Numbered from the stretch's first letter, positions 23,281 through 36,758 are shown. The stretch: 64,000 nt of DNA from Vanessa cardui (GCF_905220365.1 NC_061138.1:2480001-2544000); one strand, 5' to 3'. Numbers and translations are program-made. Notes: a model not told the origin generated them from the sequence alone.

Positions 23281-24606
23281 ATGAACGAAACGACTCTCAG
23301 TTATCCGTACGCGCTCAATGTAACGGATAAGTTCAGAAATGAATCGAATGCGGCTTCTCCCTCTCCACAGATACCCGGTTACGAAAACATCATTGATAAC
23401 AAATGGATCCAAGCGTTCTTTTGCGTCATTTACACAATTATTTTTGTCTTAGGTTTGCTCGGAAATGTCATAGTTTGCTTCGTCGTTATCAGAAACAAAG
23501 CAATGCAGACTGTTACGAATCTTTTCATAACGAATTTAGCGTTATCTGATATACTATTGTGCGTATTTGCGGTTCCCTTCACTCCTCTGTATTCATTCCG
23601 AGGCTCGTGGAGCTGGGGTTCACTCTTGTGTCACATGATGCCTTCTGCACAAGGGTGCAGTGTATACATATCAACTTTGACACTTATGTCGATTGCGATT
23701 GACAGATTTTTCGTAATAATATATCCGTTCCGACCGAGAATGAAAATCGAAACGTGTATCACAGTCATTATAATGATATGGACTTTTTCTATAACAGTTA
23801 CGCTTCCATATGCGATATTTATGACATATTACGATTTAGATATTGGAAGGTTTTGCGAGGAGACATGGCCGACGGAAAGGATGAGGAGAATCTTCGGTTC
23901 GGTGACGTCGATCCTACAATTCGTGCTACCGTTCACGGTGATTGCTTTCTGCTACACCTGTGTCAGTTTCAAATTGAATGACAGGGCGAAAGCAAAAGCT
24001 GCCAGCAAGAACACTAGGAAGGAGGAATTCGATAAGAATAGAAAACGACGTACCAACCAAATGCTTATCGCGATGGTTACTATTTTCGGGCTATCCTGGT
24101 TGCCATTAAACGTAACAAATCTTTATAACGATTATTACATATACGCTATTCACTCTAAGTACTATTTCCTAGTATTTTTCCTGTGCCACGTGGTCGCAAT
24201 GTCCTCAACATGCTACAATCCTTTTATTTACGCGTGGATGAACGAGAACTTTAGAAAAGAGTTTAAACAGTTGATACCTTGTATTGACACGAGCGCGCAA
24301 CTCCGAAGCAACATTCCCCTGGAGCAATTAGGGGCGTGTCAATCGGAAAAGACGTTTAATGGTAATACGGCGACTGATAGTTACGTAGGGTCGAGTTCCC
24401 AGAGAGCGCCTTCGTTTAGACATAAAAGGAAACCGAGCGCTGCGGCCGACGTCGAAAAGAGTGGGGTCGAATTAAATGAAGATTTGCTTACTGTGGATGT
24501 GAAGCATTGTCACATATCTACAAGTTACAATTTAAGAAGAGAGTCTGTTAAACTGAGGCTCATCAATGAGGAGTCGTTTGATACACCGTCGCAGAGTCAA
24601 TTCTAA
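23281..24606 (+). CDS. sNPFR: Short neuropeptide F receptor (class A GPCR)
   Basis: The 441-residue protein is a rhodopsin-type receptor for the neuropeptide sNPF, which acts in feeding, growth and metabolic signalling. It would sit in the plasma membrane of neurons and endocrine cells. N-glycosylation sequons are at N2, N13 and N20. TM1 is about residues 43-70. TM2 carries LALSDILL (86-93). C117 and C192 can form the conserved disulfide. DRFFVIIYPF (141-150) is the DRY-region variant, SWLP (272-275) stands for CWxP in TM6, and NPFIY (313-317) is the NPxxY motif. C334 is a candidate palmitoylation site. The motifs VTNLFITNLALSDILLC and STLTLMSIAIDRFFVIIYPF are characteristic of insect sNPF receptors. 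The start at 23281 is preferred over the in-frame upstream Met at 23077 because a splice acceptor lies between them. In this window the coding sequence is a single exon. Confidence 0.9.
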   Translation: MNETTLSYPYALNVTDKFRNESNAASPSPQIPGYENIIDNKWIQAFFCVIYTIIFVLGLLGNVIVCFVVIRNKAMQTVTNLFITNLALSDILLCVFAVPFTPLYSFRGSWSWGSLLCHMMPSAQGCSVYISTLTLMSIAIDRFFVIIYPFRPRMKIETCITVIIMIWTFSITVTLPYAIFMTYYDLDIGRFCEETWPTERMRRIFGSVTSILQFVLPFTVIAFCYTCVSFKLNDRAKAKAASKNTRKEEFDKNRKRRTNQMLIAMVTIFGLSWLPLNVTNLYNDYYIYAIHSKYYFLVFFLCHVVAMSSTCYNPFIYAWMNENFRKEFKQLIPCIDTSAQLRSNIPLEQLGACQSEKTFNGNTATDSYVGSSSQRAPSFRHKRKPSAAADVEKSGVELNEDLLTVDVKHCHISTSYNLRRESVKLRLINEESFDTPSQSQF

Positions 24607-24867
24607 CGTTTGATTTCATGGGTAAGACCGATGATAATGATATGATATAAATTTGACCTTTAGTTCAATTTTACCTTTCAAATAATCTTTTTTTATCAAG
24701 TATTTTTCTATGAACCCTTTACTATATTTTTTATATATTTATAAAAAGGTAGACAAGCGTAAATGTAGAATTTAGAACATAGGTAACAATGGTAATATTA
24801 TTATAGGTACCTATTCTTTTCAAGAAGTATTCATTATTTTCTGAGTAATATCCCTATAAGCACTTCA

Positions 24868-24873
24868 AATAAA
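24868..24873 (+). terminator. Candidate polyadenylation signal of sNPFR
   Basis: AATAAA lies about 260 nt after the sNPFR stop codon and is the first canonical signal downstream. Actual cleavage cannot be confirmed from sequence. Confidence 0.35.
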
Positions 24874-24879
24874 AAAAAA

Positions 24880-27405
24880 TGTTGTATTAAAATTTTAGGC
24901 AAGAGTTGTGAAGATTATTTGTTTCCAGGCGCGGCACTGGCAACGTTCCCAAGTTTGAGACAGCGAAGTAATTTTGAGCGAAGACTCGAGAGAAGAAGAT
25001 ATTTTTGGAGGATATTTTTTGTACCGGTTCTTTGCTATTGTAATTTTGACGACTATGAAACTTCAATACGCTTATGAATTTTGATGATCTCTTGTAGATG
25101 AAAAATAGTTTTTCTTATAAATAATATAACTTAAGCACATCTAATAGGTCCTTAATCTGCACCACTGCCAGTCACCTTGAATCGTGTCCATAAAACTTAG
25201 TAATAATTACGTAGACACTAGTCATACTAATCCTGTTCCTATAGGAAAATTTAATGATTCCTTTTAAAATAATTTACATATTTAAAATACCCCAAACAAA
25301 TATGATTTTAAAAGTTATCAGTTTTGTGTAGGAAACATTTTCGGAAAAGTGACTGATTTGGGATTCGTTGATTGATCCCAATATTTCATTTTCTATGTAT
25401 CGCTTTCGATTGTGAATTTTTAAATAGAATCAAATGGCCCAGTTGTGCTATTCTGTGAGGACAAAATCGAAACTCATCACAGATATCGTGATGAGTCAGA
25501 AAGTGTCATTGCTTGTAATTTAAAGGCCAAGGGTTCCCTCGAGAGCAATCGCCAGTAATGTTACGATCTAAGATATAATTTAGGGAATTCGTCTACATGC
25601 GAATGCTTCGGGCGAGGAACCGGCCTAAATGCATTAAAATAACGTATCAACTTATGTAAATATTTGACGTTCTACGAATGAGATACGAATTTATTTCTTT
25701 CAGATTAGCACTGCAGGTGTTTATTTGATTATTAATGTACATACTTTAAAAAATTATAATTTCAATTAATCTACAGAAGATTAAGAATAGTCATAATGTC
25801 ACTTGAATACATTTAGACAGGATTTGACTTTTGGATCAGTTTTTTTGGAGTGAAAATTTAAAATCGACTTTGATTGCAACGTTCTTAGTAACGTTTAAAG
25901 GGAACGTTTATAAGACAAAGAGGAGATTATTTTGTCTCCTCAACATTTTATTTTCCTTAACATCAACTAACAACATACAACGCTTATACATACATTTATT
26001 AAGGATTAGTATTAAGAATTAATTTAAAATATTCAAGTATTTTATAAATAATCGTTTAAAAAGCAAATTTTGAAGCGGTGAAATTATAGTTCACGAATTT
26101 AATAATTTAAAAAATATTTATTTTACGAAATGAATAATGAAATTTTATAAAAACACTTTTAAAAAGTTAATACTTTCGATTCGATATTAGTCATAGGACA
26201 GTATATTTTTAAAGTAGGTGTCTACTAATAAAATGCTGTCTTTTTCTCTCCGATATCTAATCAATAATGACAGAAAGAGTGAAATATATGCTTGACCACC
26301 CGCTAGAGATTGTTTATCAGTAAGGCCGTATTATATATTTTTTTTTCATTTTCTTGCATGCATTACTACTTTTAGCCCAAAATCTTGTCCAAGATAAATG
26401 CAACAAGCATTAACAATTATGTTATTTTTGAAGTAAAACTTCTAAGCCACCGATTTGATAATGAGTCGATAGTTGAACGAGAATTAAGACTTGTTTAAGG
26501 ACGTGTCACGTTTAAGAATAAATCTTAACATGAGATAGAAGACATAAATGATTTGGAGAGAAAGAGAGAGGTATATTTAGATATAGAAAAATCCGTCACA
26601 AACTCATTAAAATGTCAGGTTCAGATTTTTCGTAACTGTAAGATTTTACGGCCTTACAAATATTGTTTTCCCTTTCTTTTGCTATTGATATGATATAAGA
26701 AAGAAGACAACATAATGTCACTAATCACCTTTAAATATTTATAGTTATAGATCTGTTCATTCGCGTTTTTACATTAGCACTCTTTCGTTCACTAAGATGT
26801 TGTAAGTACAAGTGTCACTCAACAAATGCACTCAAATAATTAAGTATGGTATCTTTCGAAGACGTGAGTGAATAGATCTATAAAACCAATTATGTTTTTA
26901 GTAATTAAATTGTATCTTATGAAATTATAATTAGCGTAAATTATTAAGTATTTTAAATTGTTCAAATATATTGTTCATGCACATAGTTTTAATAGTTATA
27001 GAAACAGAGAAGTTTATTATATTTTATTAGATAACCAACGCACATTTTAAATTTATTCACTAATGTTATTAAAATGCGAACAGGTCATTTCTATTCATAT
27101 GTAATTATATACATGGTAATGTGTTATTTGAGAATATTCATATTTCTAAGGTATCTGGGAGATGTAAAATTTTATAATACGTAATTAAATTCTCGTAAAA
27201 AATTAATATTAGATTTTATATAATACGTCTTATTTTTTATTTAGATTATAGAATACTTTTAAACTTATCAAAACTGATGGATACGAAGCGATATATTTGT
27301 TATAATATTGTTTTCTTTTTACGTTTTGATGTTTATGTTTGTCTTTGAAATTTAATCGAATGCTTGATGTTGACCGCACCTACCTACTTTATAAATATAA
27401 ATATG
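24880..27405. other. No recognisable gene downstream of sNPFR
   Basis: AT-rich sequence without SINE or LINE signatures that I can recognise and with no ORF above 65 codons. It may include a longer 3' UTR. Confidence 0.35.
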
Positions 27406-27406
27406 A

Positions 27407-28012
27407 GACAACATCACATACATTACTCTGATCCCAAGTAGCTAAAGCACTTGTGTAATGGAAAATCAGAAGTAACGAGGGTACACAAAAACACCCAGAC
27501 CCAAGACAACATTTATTTTTTATTTATTTATTTATTTATTTAGGAAAACAGACAGCATAGTATAGTACATACAATTAATAACATAATAATTCTAACATAA
27601 TACCAACAAAGTTTCCACTATTGCATTAAAAATATGGAGTGAACTAAAAAACAAGTAATAAAAGTTACATATTATTAAAGTATACAAAATAAGGTTATCA
27701 AACATGAATTCTAAGATTAACAAAAAGAAAAAAAAAGCAAAGGAAACAAAACAATAAGCTACAAATAATGTTAATGATAAATATTGTTTTTTAACACTCG
27801 TAAGAACTTAAACAGATTTAAGTGAAATATATCCACATTACTATAATATTTATTATAAATATTACATGCTCTTATCAAAAAACGATTTTTGGAATAGTTG
27901 GTTTTACATAGAAAACTAATGATAATCTACATTGATTCGGCCGGGAATCATACCCGGAACCTCGGAGTTGCCCATGAAAACCGGTGTACACACCACTCGA
28001 CCACGGAGGTCG
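27407..28012 (-). repeat. GACCTCCGTGG-head repeat, interrupted by an insertion
   Basis: The minus-strand copy of the 10958 repeat lies in two parts, 27407-27512 and 27906-28012. Between them is an insertion flanked by ACAT on both sides. Confidence 0.6.
27513..27905 (-). mobile_element. LINE-like 3' tail inserted in a repeat
   Basis: On the minus strand the insert ends in an (AAATA)n tail at 27513-27541, with ACAT duplicated at 27509-27512 and 27906-27909. The body is AT-rich without a usable ORF. It is probably a heavily 5'-truncated non-LTR element. Confidence 0.5.
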
Positions 28013-28479
28013 TCAGAGTTTTCTTTTCAGAGACTTTTCCTTATATTCGATACCCTTTTGCTAAAAGGTTAAGTGTGAATTAATTTGAATTTCTTTTTAA
28101 TTATCACCATCCAGCTTAGTTTAAGCTGCGAAAGATATCAGAAGTACAGTTGCTTGTTTATCTTAACTTATCATAGTAAAGCAGGTCCATTTATATTTGA
28201 TAACTATCTTCAATATCAGGGCCAACCGCTTTGAAAGCTGCTTTATTATGAGTACTAATGATCTCTATATCTTATTGAACTTACAACTTCATAAGTACTG
28301 TTACCTTCTTCGGTTAAGTCATACTTGATTATTACTAGGGTAGTAACCATCTCGTTGGCAGTCAAGTGTAGTAAAATAAAATAATATTCAAATGATACTG
28401 GTTACTTGTAATTTGGGTAAAATTATATGCGCTATATAATTTTGTAGTTTTTGATAGTATTTGTTACCAGTACCCAAAT

Positions 28480-28660
28480 AGACATTTAAGCTCTACCAAC
28501 CAATCGTGGTGGTTAAGATGTTTTGTCCCTTGTGCCTATAGAAGTACTATTTTACTCATTCTAGAAAACATTTATTACTGTTTGTCGGTATAATATTTGA
28601 CAAGTAGGTAGGTATCCGTAATTAGCCAGATAGGTTTGCACAAATCCTTACTGATCAAGT
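28480..28660 (-). mobile_element. Old SINE family 1 copy
   Basis: The reverse complement keeps GGCACAAGGGACAAAACATC and a decayed GGGTAGGTACC region. Divergence is high, so this is an ancient insertion. Confidence 0.45.
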
Positions 28661-29745
28661 TAGTAAGCTGACAAATTCATATTAGATTTTACAATAATTT
28701 GAGATATTTTTTCAGAAATTTATAAAATATAAGGCAATTCATTCAGATAACTATTTAGTACGTTAATAAGCCCATCAACAAAATCAATTCAATATTAATT
28801 GTATCAATTTCATTGATAATCAGAGTACAACTGATGTTCAAAGTCACAATTCACTTAGAAGTAATAGGAGTTCGTGAAAATGTTATTTATTTTACTAAAG
28901 TAGTACATTATATAGATTAATATAAGAATTAGAGGTAAATAGAACAATGTCATATTATGAATTTTCAATTATTTTCGATTTTATGCACGAAAATTAATAG
29001 TGATACACAACGGGAGTTGACCAAGGTACATGTAAAATGTATTGAAAAAAAAATGTTTTTTGGATCAATATAAGTAAAAAATTAAGTTATGTTGAATTGC
29101 CTCTTGTTGCCTTAATTTTATTCAATGATTAAAGCGTGTTTTATTTTGTATTTGATAAATTAAACATTGATCCGTAGCACACTGGTTTCATAGAGCATTC
29201 AATGATATTTGTTTATAAATAAATAAATAAATTACTATTTAATGTAATTATTACAAAATTTTAATTATTGTGGATGAGATTTCTACAATAGTATATTTGC
29301 AAAAATATATAATTATAAGTTATATTTCTTATGAACATTTAATTCTAATACTTATGTATATTATTATATTTAAAACATAAAAAAAACATCTACGTCATAA
29401 ATATTTAATTAAATCAAAAACTGGCAACACTTTTTATTATTTATTTATAGTCTGTTTCACCGTTTATAAGTATCGTTGTTTTAAAAAGACAAATATATAT
29501 TTGTATAAAAAAGTTAAATACTAAAAAAATCTATCATTTTAAAATATTATTTTATTGGAATTTAAAGTAAGAAATGTGATGTAAAATATAGCAATACATT
29601 ATTCTATTTATTAGAAGGTTTCGTACTTAAAGTTTTGATGTTTTAAAAAATAGATATTAAATGATTTGCATGACTTATCATGTAGTAAATAAATATATTA
29701 CATTGTCCCCTTGGTTTTTTATTCTTATACCATAAAGAAAAGTAT
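28661..29745. other. No recognisable feature
   Basis: Very AT-rich. No gene or repeat shared with the rest of the window. Confidence 0.4.
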
Positions 29746-29748
29746 AAA

Positions 29749-29982
29749 AAGTAAAGTAACAGCCTGTAAATTTCCCACTGCTGGGATGAGGCCTCCTCTT
29801 CCATTAAGGAGAGGGTTTGGAACATGGAATATGTTCCAATGCAGTTTGGTGGCATACACATGTGGCAGAATTTCGATGAAATTGGACACTTGCAGGTTTC
29901 GCCGAGCACGAGATGAATTATAAAAACAAATTAAAGCACATATACATATATATATATATATATGTGCTTTAATTTGCAAGCA

Positions 29983-30072
<90 letters not shown>

Positions 30073-30140
30073 TGCTTGCCTGGGTTTAAGTCCGCAATCG
30101 TTGGTTAAGATGCATGCGTTCTAACCACTGGGCCATCTCA
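29749..30140 (-). mobile_element. SINE family 2 with a (TA)n expansion
   Basis: Body (29749-29940) and tRNA-like head (30085-30140) are separated by alternating TA. The TA tract is framed by two nested palindromes: AAAGCACATA / TATGTGCTTT around 29933-29971 and GCAAGCACCAATATA / TATATTGGTGCTTGC around 29977-30081. The head is therefore partly duplicated in inverted order. Confidence 0.7.
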
Positions 30141-30689
30141 GCTTTTATACCAAATAATGTAAAAAAAATTGATTAAAAATGTTTTGGGGTGGAATTGATA
30201 TATGAGAAGTATAAGATTATTAAAAAAAAACATTATCTATAATAGGCATTTAATCTCGATCGTCTACGTAATTTACATTCAGTGTTATTTAAATAAATGC
30301 TTTTGTTACTGATAGCAGAAAATAATTACAAAGCAGTCGGGAAAGCAGAGGTATGTACTTCCTGTCGACAAACATAATAAATGTCGTTGGAATTGACAAA
30401 GATGGTTTAAAATTATACAAATACGTTCGTTTATACTATTCGTCTTGTTTTCGATGGAGAAGAAAAACATCGTGTTGGATTTAATTCTGCGATATTTATA
30501 ACCATAATATAAATATCGCAGAATATATCGCAGATAGTATAATAGGAGAGGAGATATTCGCACTGCAGTGGGAAATTTAAAGGCTATCATTTCATAATCA
30601 AAAGTATATGAACAGTACGTGCTGTTTGAGGGATGAAAGTATCATTCTGTCTATTCCCAATTCCAGGCTATGTTTGACAGTTTATCTAT

Positions 30690-30920
30690 ACAGATATGTT
30701 TGTAATATTAAAATAGGCCTTTTTTACGTACATATACCAAAATAATATTGTTTACAATTTTTGTCAGTTTGTCTGTCTGTTTGTTCCGTCTAAATCCTGA
30801 AACGGCTGGACCGATTTTGACGGAACTTGCACTAGCAGATAACTGATATAATAGAGAGTTACTTAGACAACAATAATATTTTTTTTTGTTATATTCAAAG
30901 GCGTACAAGATCGCGGGCAC
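30690..30920 (+). mobile_element. Non-autonomous Helitron fragment
   Basis: The plus-strand copy runs from GTTTGTAATATTAAAATAGG through a GTCTGTCTGT run and CGGCTGGACCGATTTTGACG to GATCGCGGGCACAG, just short of the CTAGT terminus. Confidence 0.6.
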
Positions 30921-30924
30921 AGAT

Positions 30925-32878
30925 ATCCGGAGTTATATCCTTAGGTCTTCTGTTACTTCTGAACTAAGGCGACAGTCACTAAAATTAAGTGAGTAAAAAC
31001 TTGCAAATTTCCTCCAACTGAAATACCTTTTCTCCTCGTACAACGAAGAATACCCAGGGAGCATAATCCATCACTGCACATTGTCGGAACCATGAGTTGC
31101 AGTTTCCTCCAGAGGCTTCCATTTCTTAAGCCGATCACGTAATCGATTTTAAATAGTGTCGGGACTCTGACGTATAGTACTTTGGAATGATATGATATTT
31201 TCTGGTAGTTTCAGTTTCAAACTAGCAGCAACCGCTTTCATTCAAATAATAACGCTATCTAGAGTAGTATGAATGAGCTGCACTTTATTTTTCAATATAA
31301 GAATTTGATATGAGAATGTTATGGAATTGTTCAACGATTTTAAAAATAAGTTTAGTAGGTTTATGCTTTCGTGCACTGACCATAGTTCATTACGAACAGT
31401 TTAGGACTGAATCTGGCATTGAAAATTTCTAATAAGTCATTACATAGCTACATATGTATATATTTATATGATCGAACTACCAGTCAGTGATAGAGTTTTA
31501 TTAATACTCTCAATACAAATACACTACACATATATTGATATACATAATATTTTTTAGTATTAAGATCTTAATTAAAAGAGTCTGAAAATTATGTGATATT
31601 ATTAATATGTATTATAGAAAAAGTACACACAGTTACACATAATATATACACTATATCAAATTTAATATGTTTTCAAAAAAAATTAGAATTAGATAGGAAA
31701 ATATACAATTGTAGCTAGGTAAGGTAAGCTCAATACAGATTCATATGGGAAGATATTGCACATAAGATATCATCTAGGGAACATCGCTGCATTATATTTG
31801 TATATCAAGATAGAGAGCGAATAAAGCAGTGCCAAGACTCGGCGAGGCAGTTTGGGACTCTATACGGCTGAACACGCTAGCATTTTTCAATCTAAATTGA
31901 AATCGAGACTTAGCTACCACATTGAACTGCAAAATTAATTATGTATAAGGCCAGCTTTACTCGAATAAAATAGTTAAAACTAAGCAAATATCAATATACT
32001 AATTACCGGAACTATTATTTTGCACGTAATTATTATTTGGAAAACGCTTTTAGCGCAACGCACTCGTAAACATCATAAATGGATTTATCGAAATATCTCT
32101 GTTAGATGATTATTGCGGATATATAAAAAAAATCGTTATTGCACGAAATTAACATTGATAAAGCGTATATTATTTCCAGTAGGTATACTGTTCAGTGGTA
32201 AACTCTGTGGTTTATTTGTTATATATTTATTATAATTATAATTAAATTACCAGCGATTGATGATCTTCCAGAGCAGATATAGGCCTTAATACAATTTAGG
32301 CTTTTTCTGCAACATAAAATGAAATCAATATGTTTTCGATGTTTCCAGAGGAAGAGTGAAATAGTAAAGGTAGTCTAACATAGACTAGCTGAGCCTGCAG
32401 CGTGACACGCGAATTTATGAAACGCCTACTTCCAATCCCCGTTTTACTCCCTTAGGGGTAGAGTTTCGAAAAATTCATTCTTAGCGGATGTGTAAACCCC
32501 ATAAGGAACTTGACTTGACTTGAATTATATATGTATAGCTACATATATATTTATATGATCGAAATATCAGTCACCGCATCGTTGCGTATTTTTTCTGTGA
32601 CATCAACAACAGAAGAGAAACAAGGAATTCCAGTAAGACTATAAGATTCAATTTCGTGAAAGGTAGACCGACTTACGCTATTGTGATACGTATTTCCTAT
32701 AGATGTTATAGTTATTGCACTCAATATCGCATATCATTTTTTGACTTTTCAAGCTTGTTATTTGGTGAGTTTATATTATAAAACACTGCTTATATTTTAT
32801 AATATTATATTCCGTACGCAAAGGTTAAAGGTATATGTACATTCAATAGGATTAATTTTGTTAATATCAAATTTTATC
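30925..32878. other. Mostly unannotated; possible LINE relic near 31820
   Basis: AT-rich. Around 31810-31930 a broken frame faintly resembles a LINE C-terminus (KLKSRLSYHIEL), but this is weak. No genes are seen. Confidence 0.3.
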
Positions 32879-33166
32879 ATACTAGCTGCGCCCGTAACTT
32901 CGCGCGTGTTTGAATTTAAATTGAGTGGCAGCAGGAGAGATGCACGTGGTACTGGATAGTATTACATACATTGCAAAGAGACTTTATTTTATGTATAATA
33001 CTAAAATAAAAGTAGCCTAATTACTCCTTATTACATCAGCTGACAGTGAAAATCCTACCAAAATCGGTCCAGCCATTACTGAGATTTTTTTTTAGCATAA
33101 CAAGCATTTAGTACGAAGCGGTTATTTTAAAATTACAAACTTCAATTTTATTGTACGTATTGATTA
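32879..33166 (-). mobile_element. Short non-autonomous Helitron, both ends present
   Basis: The left end ACTAGCTGCGCCCGTAACTT is the reverse complement of a CTAGT terminus. The body contains AAAATCGGTCCAGCCATT and the right end is a diverged AATTTTATTGTACGTA. It is non-coding. Confidence 0.65.
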
Positions 33167-33169
33167 ATT

Positions 33170-36100
33170 TCATAGGTTAGCTGTCAGGTAAGAGGAAAAA
33201 AAACTTAAACTTCATACCAAATTCATCAAATTCATTCCAGTTGGTGTGGCATAAAAGTTTTCGTATTTACAGCACAAGTATTCATTAAACTAAGATAACA
33301 TAAATCATTATAAAAAATATCCAGCAAATGAACTTAAAAAAAATCAAATTTGTTCTGAATAAATTATTGTTAAAAAATCGCTGTAACAATATCGTGTTCA
33401 TAAATTCTTAGCGATGTTATGAGAACACCTTTAGCCGTTGTAAATTTTCCCGGGGAAAGCGCCATTAGTGCATAATATTATTTGCATACTAACAATTACT
33501 GGTATTGCATACAATAATTTACCTTTACCTCGTGTTCGTTTATTTATTCTTATTTTTCTTGATAAATTGTGTTTGTATTGGAAGAAACTTTTCACAACTT
33601 TTCAAAGGTCAGAGTAGGATTAAGTTAGAAATATAGATTGAAGTAGAGAATACAATATTGTAGTATTATTATTTGATGTATTTTATGCTAACTGTATCAC
33701 AACTTTATAAGATTTTAAATTAAAATGGTTATTTTTATTACCATATTTTTAATGTTTTATTGGTAGAGCGTTCTCGTGAACAAGACATTCGTAGATATTG
33801 TCGAAATATCCAGCTCTACCAACACAAAATAAAAACCATCCCATATTAAATAACTTTAACTTTAACTTTTACTACAAAATCTCTTTGAGTATATGTGTGC
33901 AACATTGCTTGGTATATTTATGCACACTGTGTGATTGTTATTATTGTAATATGGGAGAAACAAGGTTTAACTGATGGAAAGTCACTACCTACGGACATCT
34001 GTATAAAAGCACTTATCATCTAAATTTGAAAGCCATCAATCATTTGGCTTAACTTTGAAAAGAAAACCGAAATTGGCCAGTTTTATTGAGAATAACCGTA
34101 ACATTTTTTTTGAAATTTATTTTCAACGGAAATGCAAGTAAAATTATATAAATAAATAAGCTTATTTTACTAGACACGAAGAAGTTATCTAATGACATAA
34201 ATAAGTTAAATTGAAGTTGAAGTTCTGGATTTCAGTTTCATTAAAATGGCATTGAGTTTTTCTATTAAAAATTTTTGGAAAGCAGTTCGGAGTTATGAAG
34301 TTGATAGATTTTTTACAAATGAAACTTTGCTAGTTGCTGCTTAGTTGCGCACTAAGATTGCCTTCAATCGTGTCAGTTTGCAGTTCCATTAAATTACGGA
34401 AGTAAATAGAAAAATACCTCTGTCAACTTAAATTTTCCATGAAGTTGGCCATAAGATTTTATTATTAAAGTCATTTTTAAGTTTTACATTTGAGTCTTTT
34501 CGTCTTAACAATATTACCAAGAATATTTAAATATAGGTCCATATTCTTTATTAAATTATTGGGACACAAACAAAACTTTAACCTTATTTTGGCCTACCGG
34601 TAGAATGAAACTTGGTTAGTCGAGGTGATGCAAACAACGTGTAAACTTGTTAGGGACACGTGTTTGTTGTCACACGGTTGCAAGCACGTAGCCTTTTTAG
34701 GCTAATAGCCATTTAAACAAGCTTTTATGACTTTTATGAGGAAATAAATTTTGAATATTATATATTGCAAAAAAAAACCGGTTATGAAAGTAAATTAGGT
34801 TTGAAACGACTGAATTTTTGAAACAGTATATATACATGTAAACCTTGCATTATTTTTTTTTATTATGTCCTATTTCCGGCAACCAACTAATATGGTGGCG
34901 GTAACAATAGCGTCAATTAGACTTGACTGCTCGTCCAACACAATCTTCATTTTAAAACTTAAATGCCGTTTTAATATTATCACACAACGTTAATAAATTG
35001 ATTTGATAAGAAATTTAACCGACATTCATATAAACGCGTTGCTCGTCAGTTTGACTTGCTCTTGTATATCTTTGACTCACAGCACACTGAGTCGTACGTC
35101 TAATTAGTGGCATTTTTAAAAACGAAAATTCAACTGAGATTTAAGAGGACGCTCTTTGTAAAAAATATTTTTTTAAATTATTGTTAATGTATTTTATAAA
35201 TATACTGTTACTCCAGAAACACCATATTTAAACGACATTCATTTCTTTTTTCATCGATATTATGTCAAACGCTATAATGAACAGCAGTAGAACATAGCAT
35301 TCGAAAAGTTTAAATTATTATTAATTATTTGTGGCGTTAATTATGAAAATCCTTGTTTTTCACACGGCTTGTTCTCGTATCGAAATGCAAACAAAACTAT
35401 TGATATACGCGGTACAAAAAAATATGAATAAGATTGTATATGTAACTACATTATTTCGCCCTACACTTAAATATTTAAATACTATGTTTTATGTAATATA
35501 ATAAGTGTCCAGTTATTTCCGTTTTGTCCCAACAATTTTTTTTGTATTTTTGTTTATTTGTTTCTCATGTAAGTGATTTTCTTGTAAATCTTTTTGAGAA
35601 ATAAAGATCTTTCAACCTATATCAAAAGACATTAAAATAATAAACGTATAGGTCTGAAAATTTTTAAGTATTTATACCAATTCGAAATCAATAGTAATAG
35701 TTATGAAAGCACAACGTCTGTCGGGTTCGCTAGTAACGATAAAACAGCAATTATTATATTTATTCGTTTTAGGTGATAAGCTATCTTTAGTAGTAAGCTT
35801 AAGTTACTCCTTTTGGAAGTCTTTAAAGGCCGTACACAGTCTCCTGCTCGTTTGCCCCCTTAAACACAAAAAAGGCTTCGTGGTGCAGCAGTTATCACGC
35901 CTACATTACGGTTTCATCCCGAGGCGATCATTATTGGACCCACGCGGAATATTTAAAACCAATATTTTGGAACGTTTACTAGTGTTTTAACGATTCAAAC
36001 ATTAACAAACTATATGTATACACTAAGCGATCTACTTCCGCAGAATTCGAATCACGTATGAGATTTACGTGATTCGCATTCTTCATTATTGACACAATAA

Positions 36101-36750
36101 AAAACGGTAAAAGGGGCTTTTTAACATCACAACTTTCGATGTTAAGATTTATTTTATTCCTACGTGACATTGGCGCAATAATCTGTGACCTATGGGCGCA
36201 ACTAAAAGCCATTAAACTAAGAATTGAATTGAATACAGTGAAGCCTTGGGGCACCTTGGGCTTTGGGTTGGAAGCTTTCGGTTTAGAATTGTTTGATGAG
36301 TATCTTTTCAGATCAGTTTCTGAAATTGTAGAGTATATATATATAACTTCTTCAATAGTTTTCCCTTTGAAACCATTAAGGAAACACTGCGATACCATGG
36401 TGTGCCATCGTAGATCCGGAGGTTGTGGGCATTTCTCCGGAACAGTTTAATTCTCAGGGTGGTGGTGATGGGTAACTAGTCCGGTTTAGAGTGGGTTGCG
36501 GCCCAACGTCGGTTTCGTCAAGCTCCTGACTACCACTACCACCAAGCCTTCCCGAGAGGGTGGAATTTACAGAAGTTGGCCCGCTATGTCGAGGTCAGGA
36601 CGCCGCTTATGGTAAATTCGATTAGAATGTTGAGATTGTCATTCACGATCTCTTAAACAGAGAACCTTTAATTCTACGTAGCCTATGAGTTTTAATTTTT
36701 TTGTTTTATGTGTAACAATATTGAAATGATTTTCAAAGTTAAGCCATTCA
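33170..36750. other. No convincing gene
   Basis: Small frames at 35703-36450 carry no family motif. A fragment near 33972-34012 (CTGATGGAAAGTCACTACCT) matches the 3' tail of the LINE at 54190-54230. An AATAAA at about 35599 may end some retrotransposed sequence. The GC-richer patch 36400-36640 is unidentified. Confidence 0.3.
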
Positions 36751-36758
36751 CTCTGGAA

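Noticed and set aside
33972..34012. Separate LINE copy
   Set aside because: Only about 40 bases match the LINE tail, too little to define an element.
35879..35935. tRNA-like stretch GGCTTCGTGGTGCAGCAGTT
   Set aside because: The start resembles tRNA-Val but the anticodon arm and acceptor cannot be folded.
35703..36450. Overlapping frames of 95-139 codons on both strands
   Set aside because: No recognisable domain, compositional bias of non-coding DNA, and no splice-site logic.
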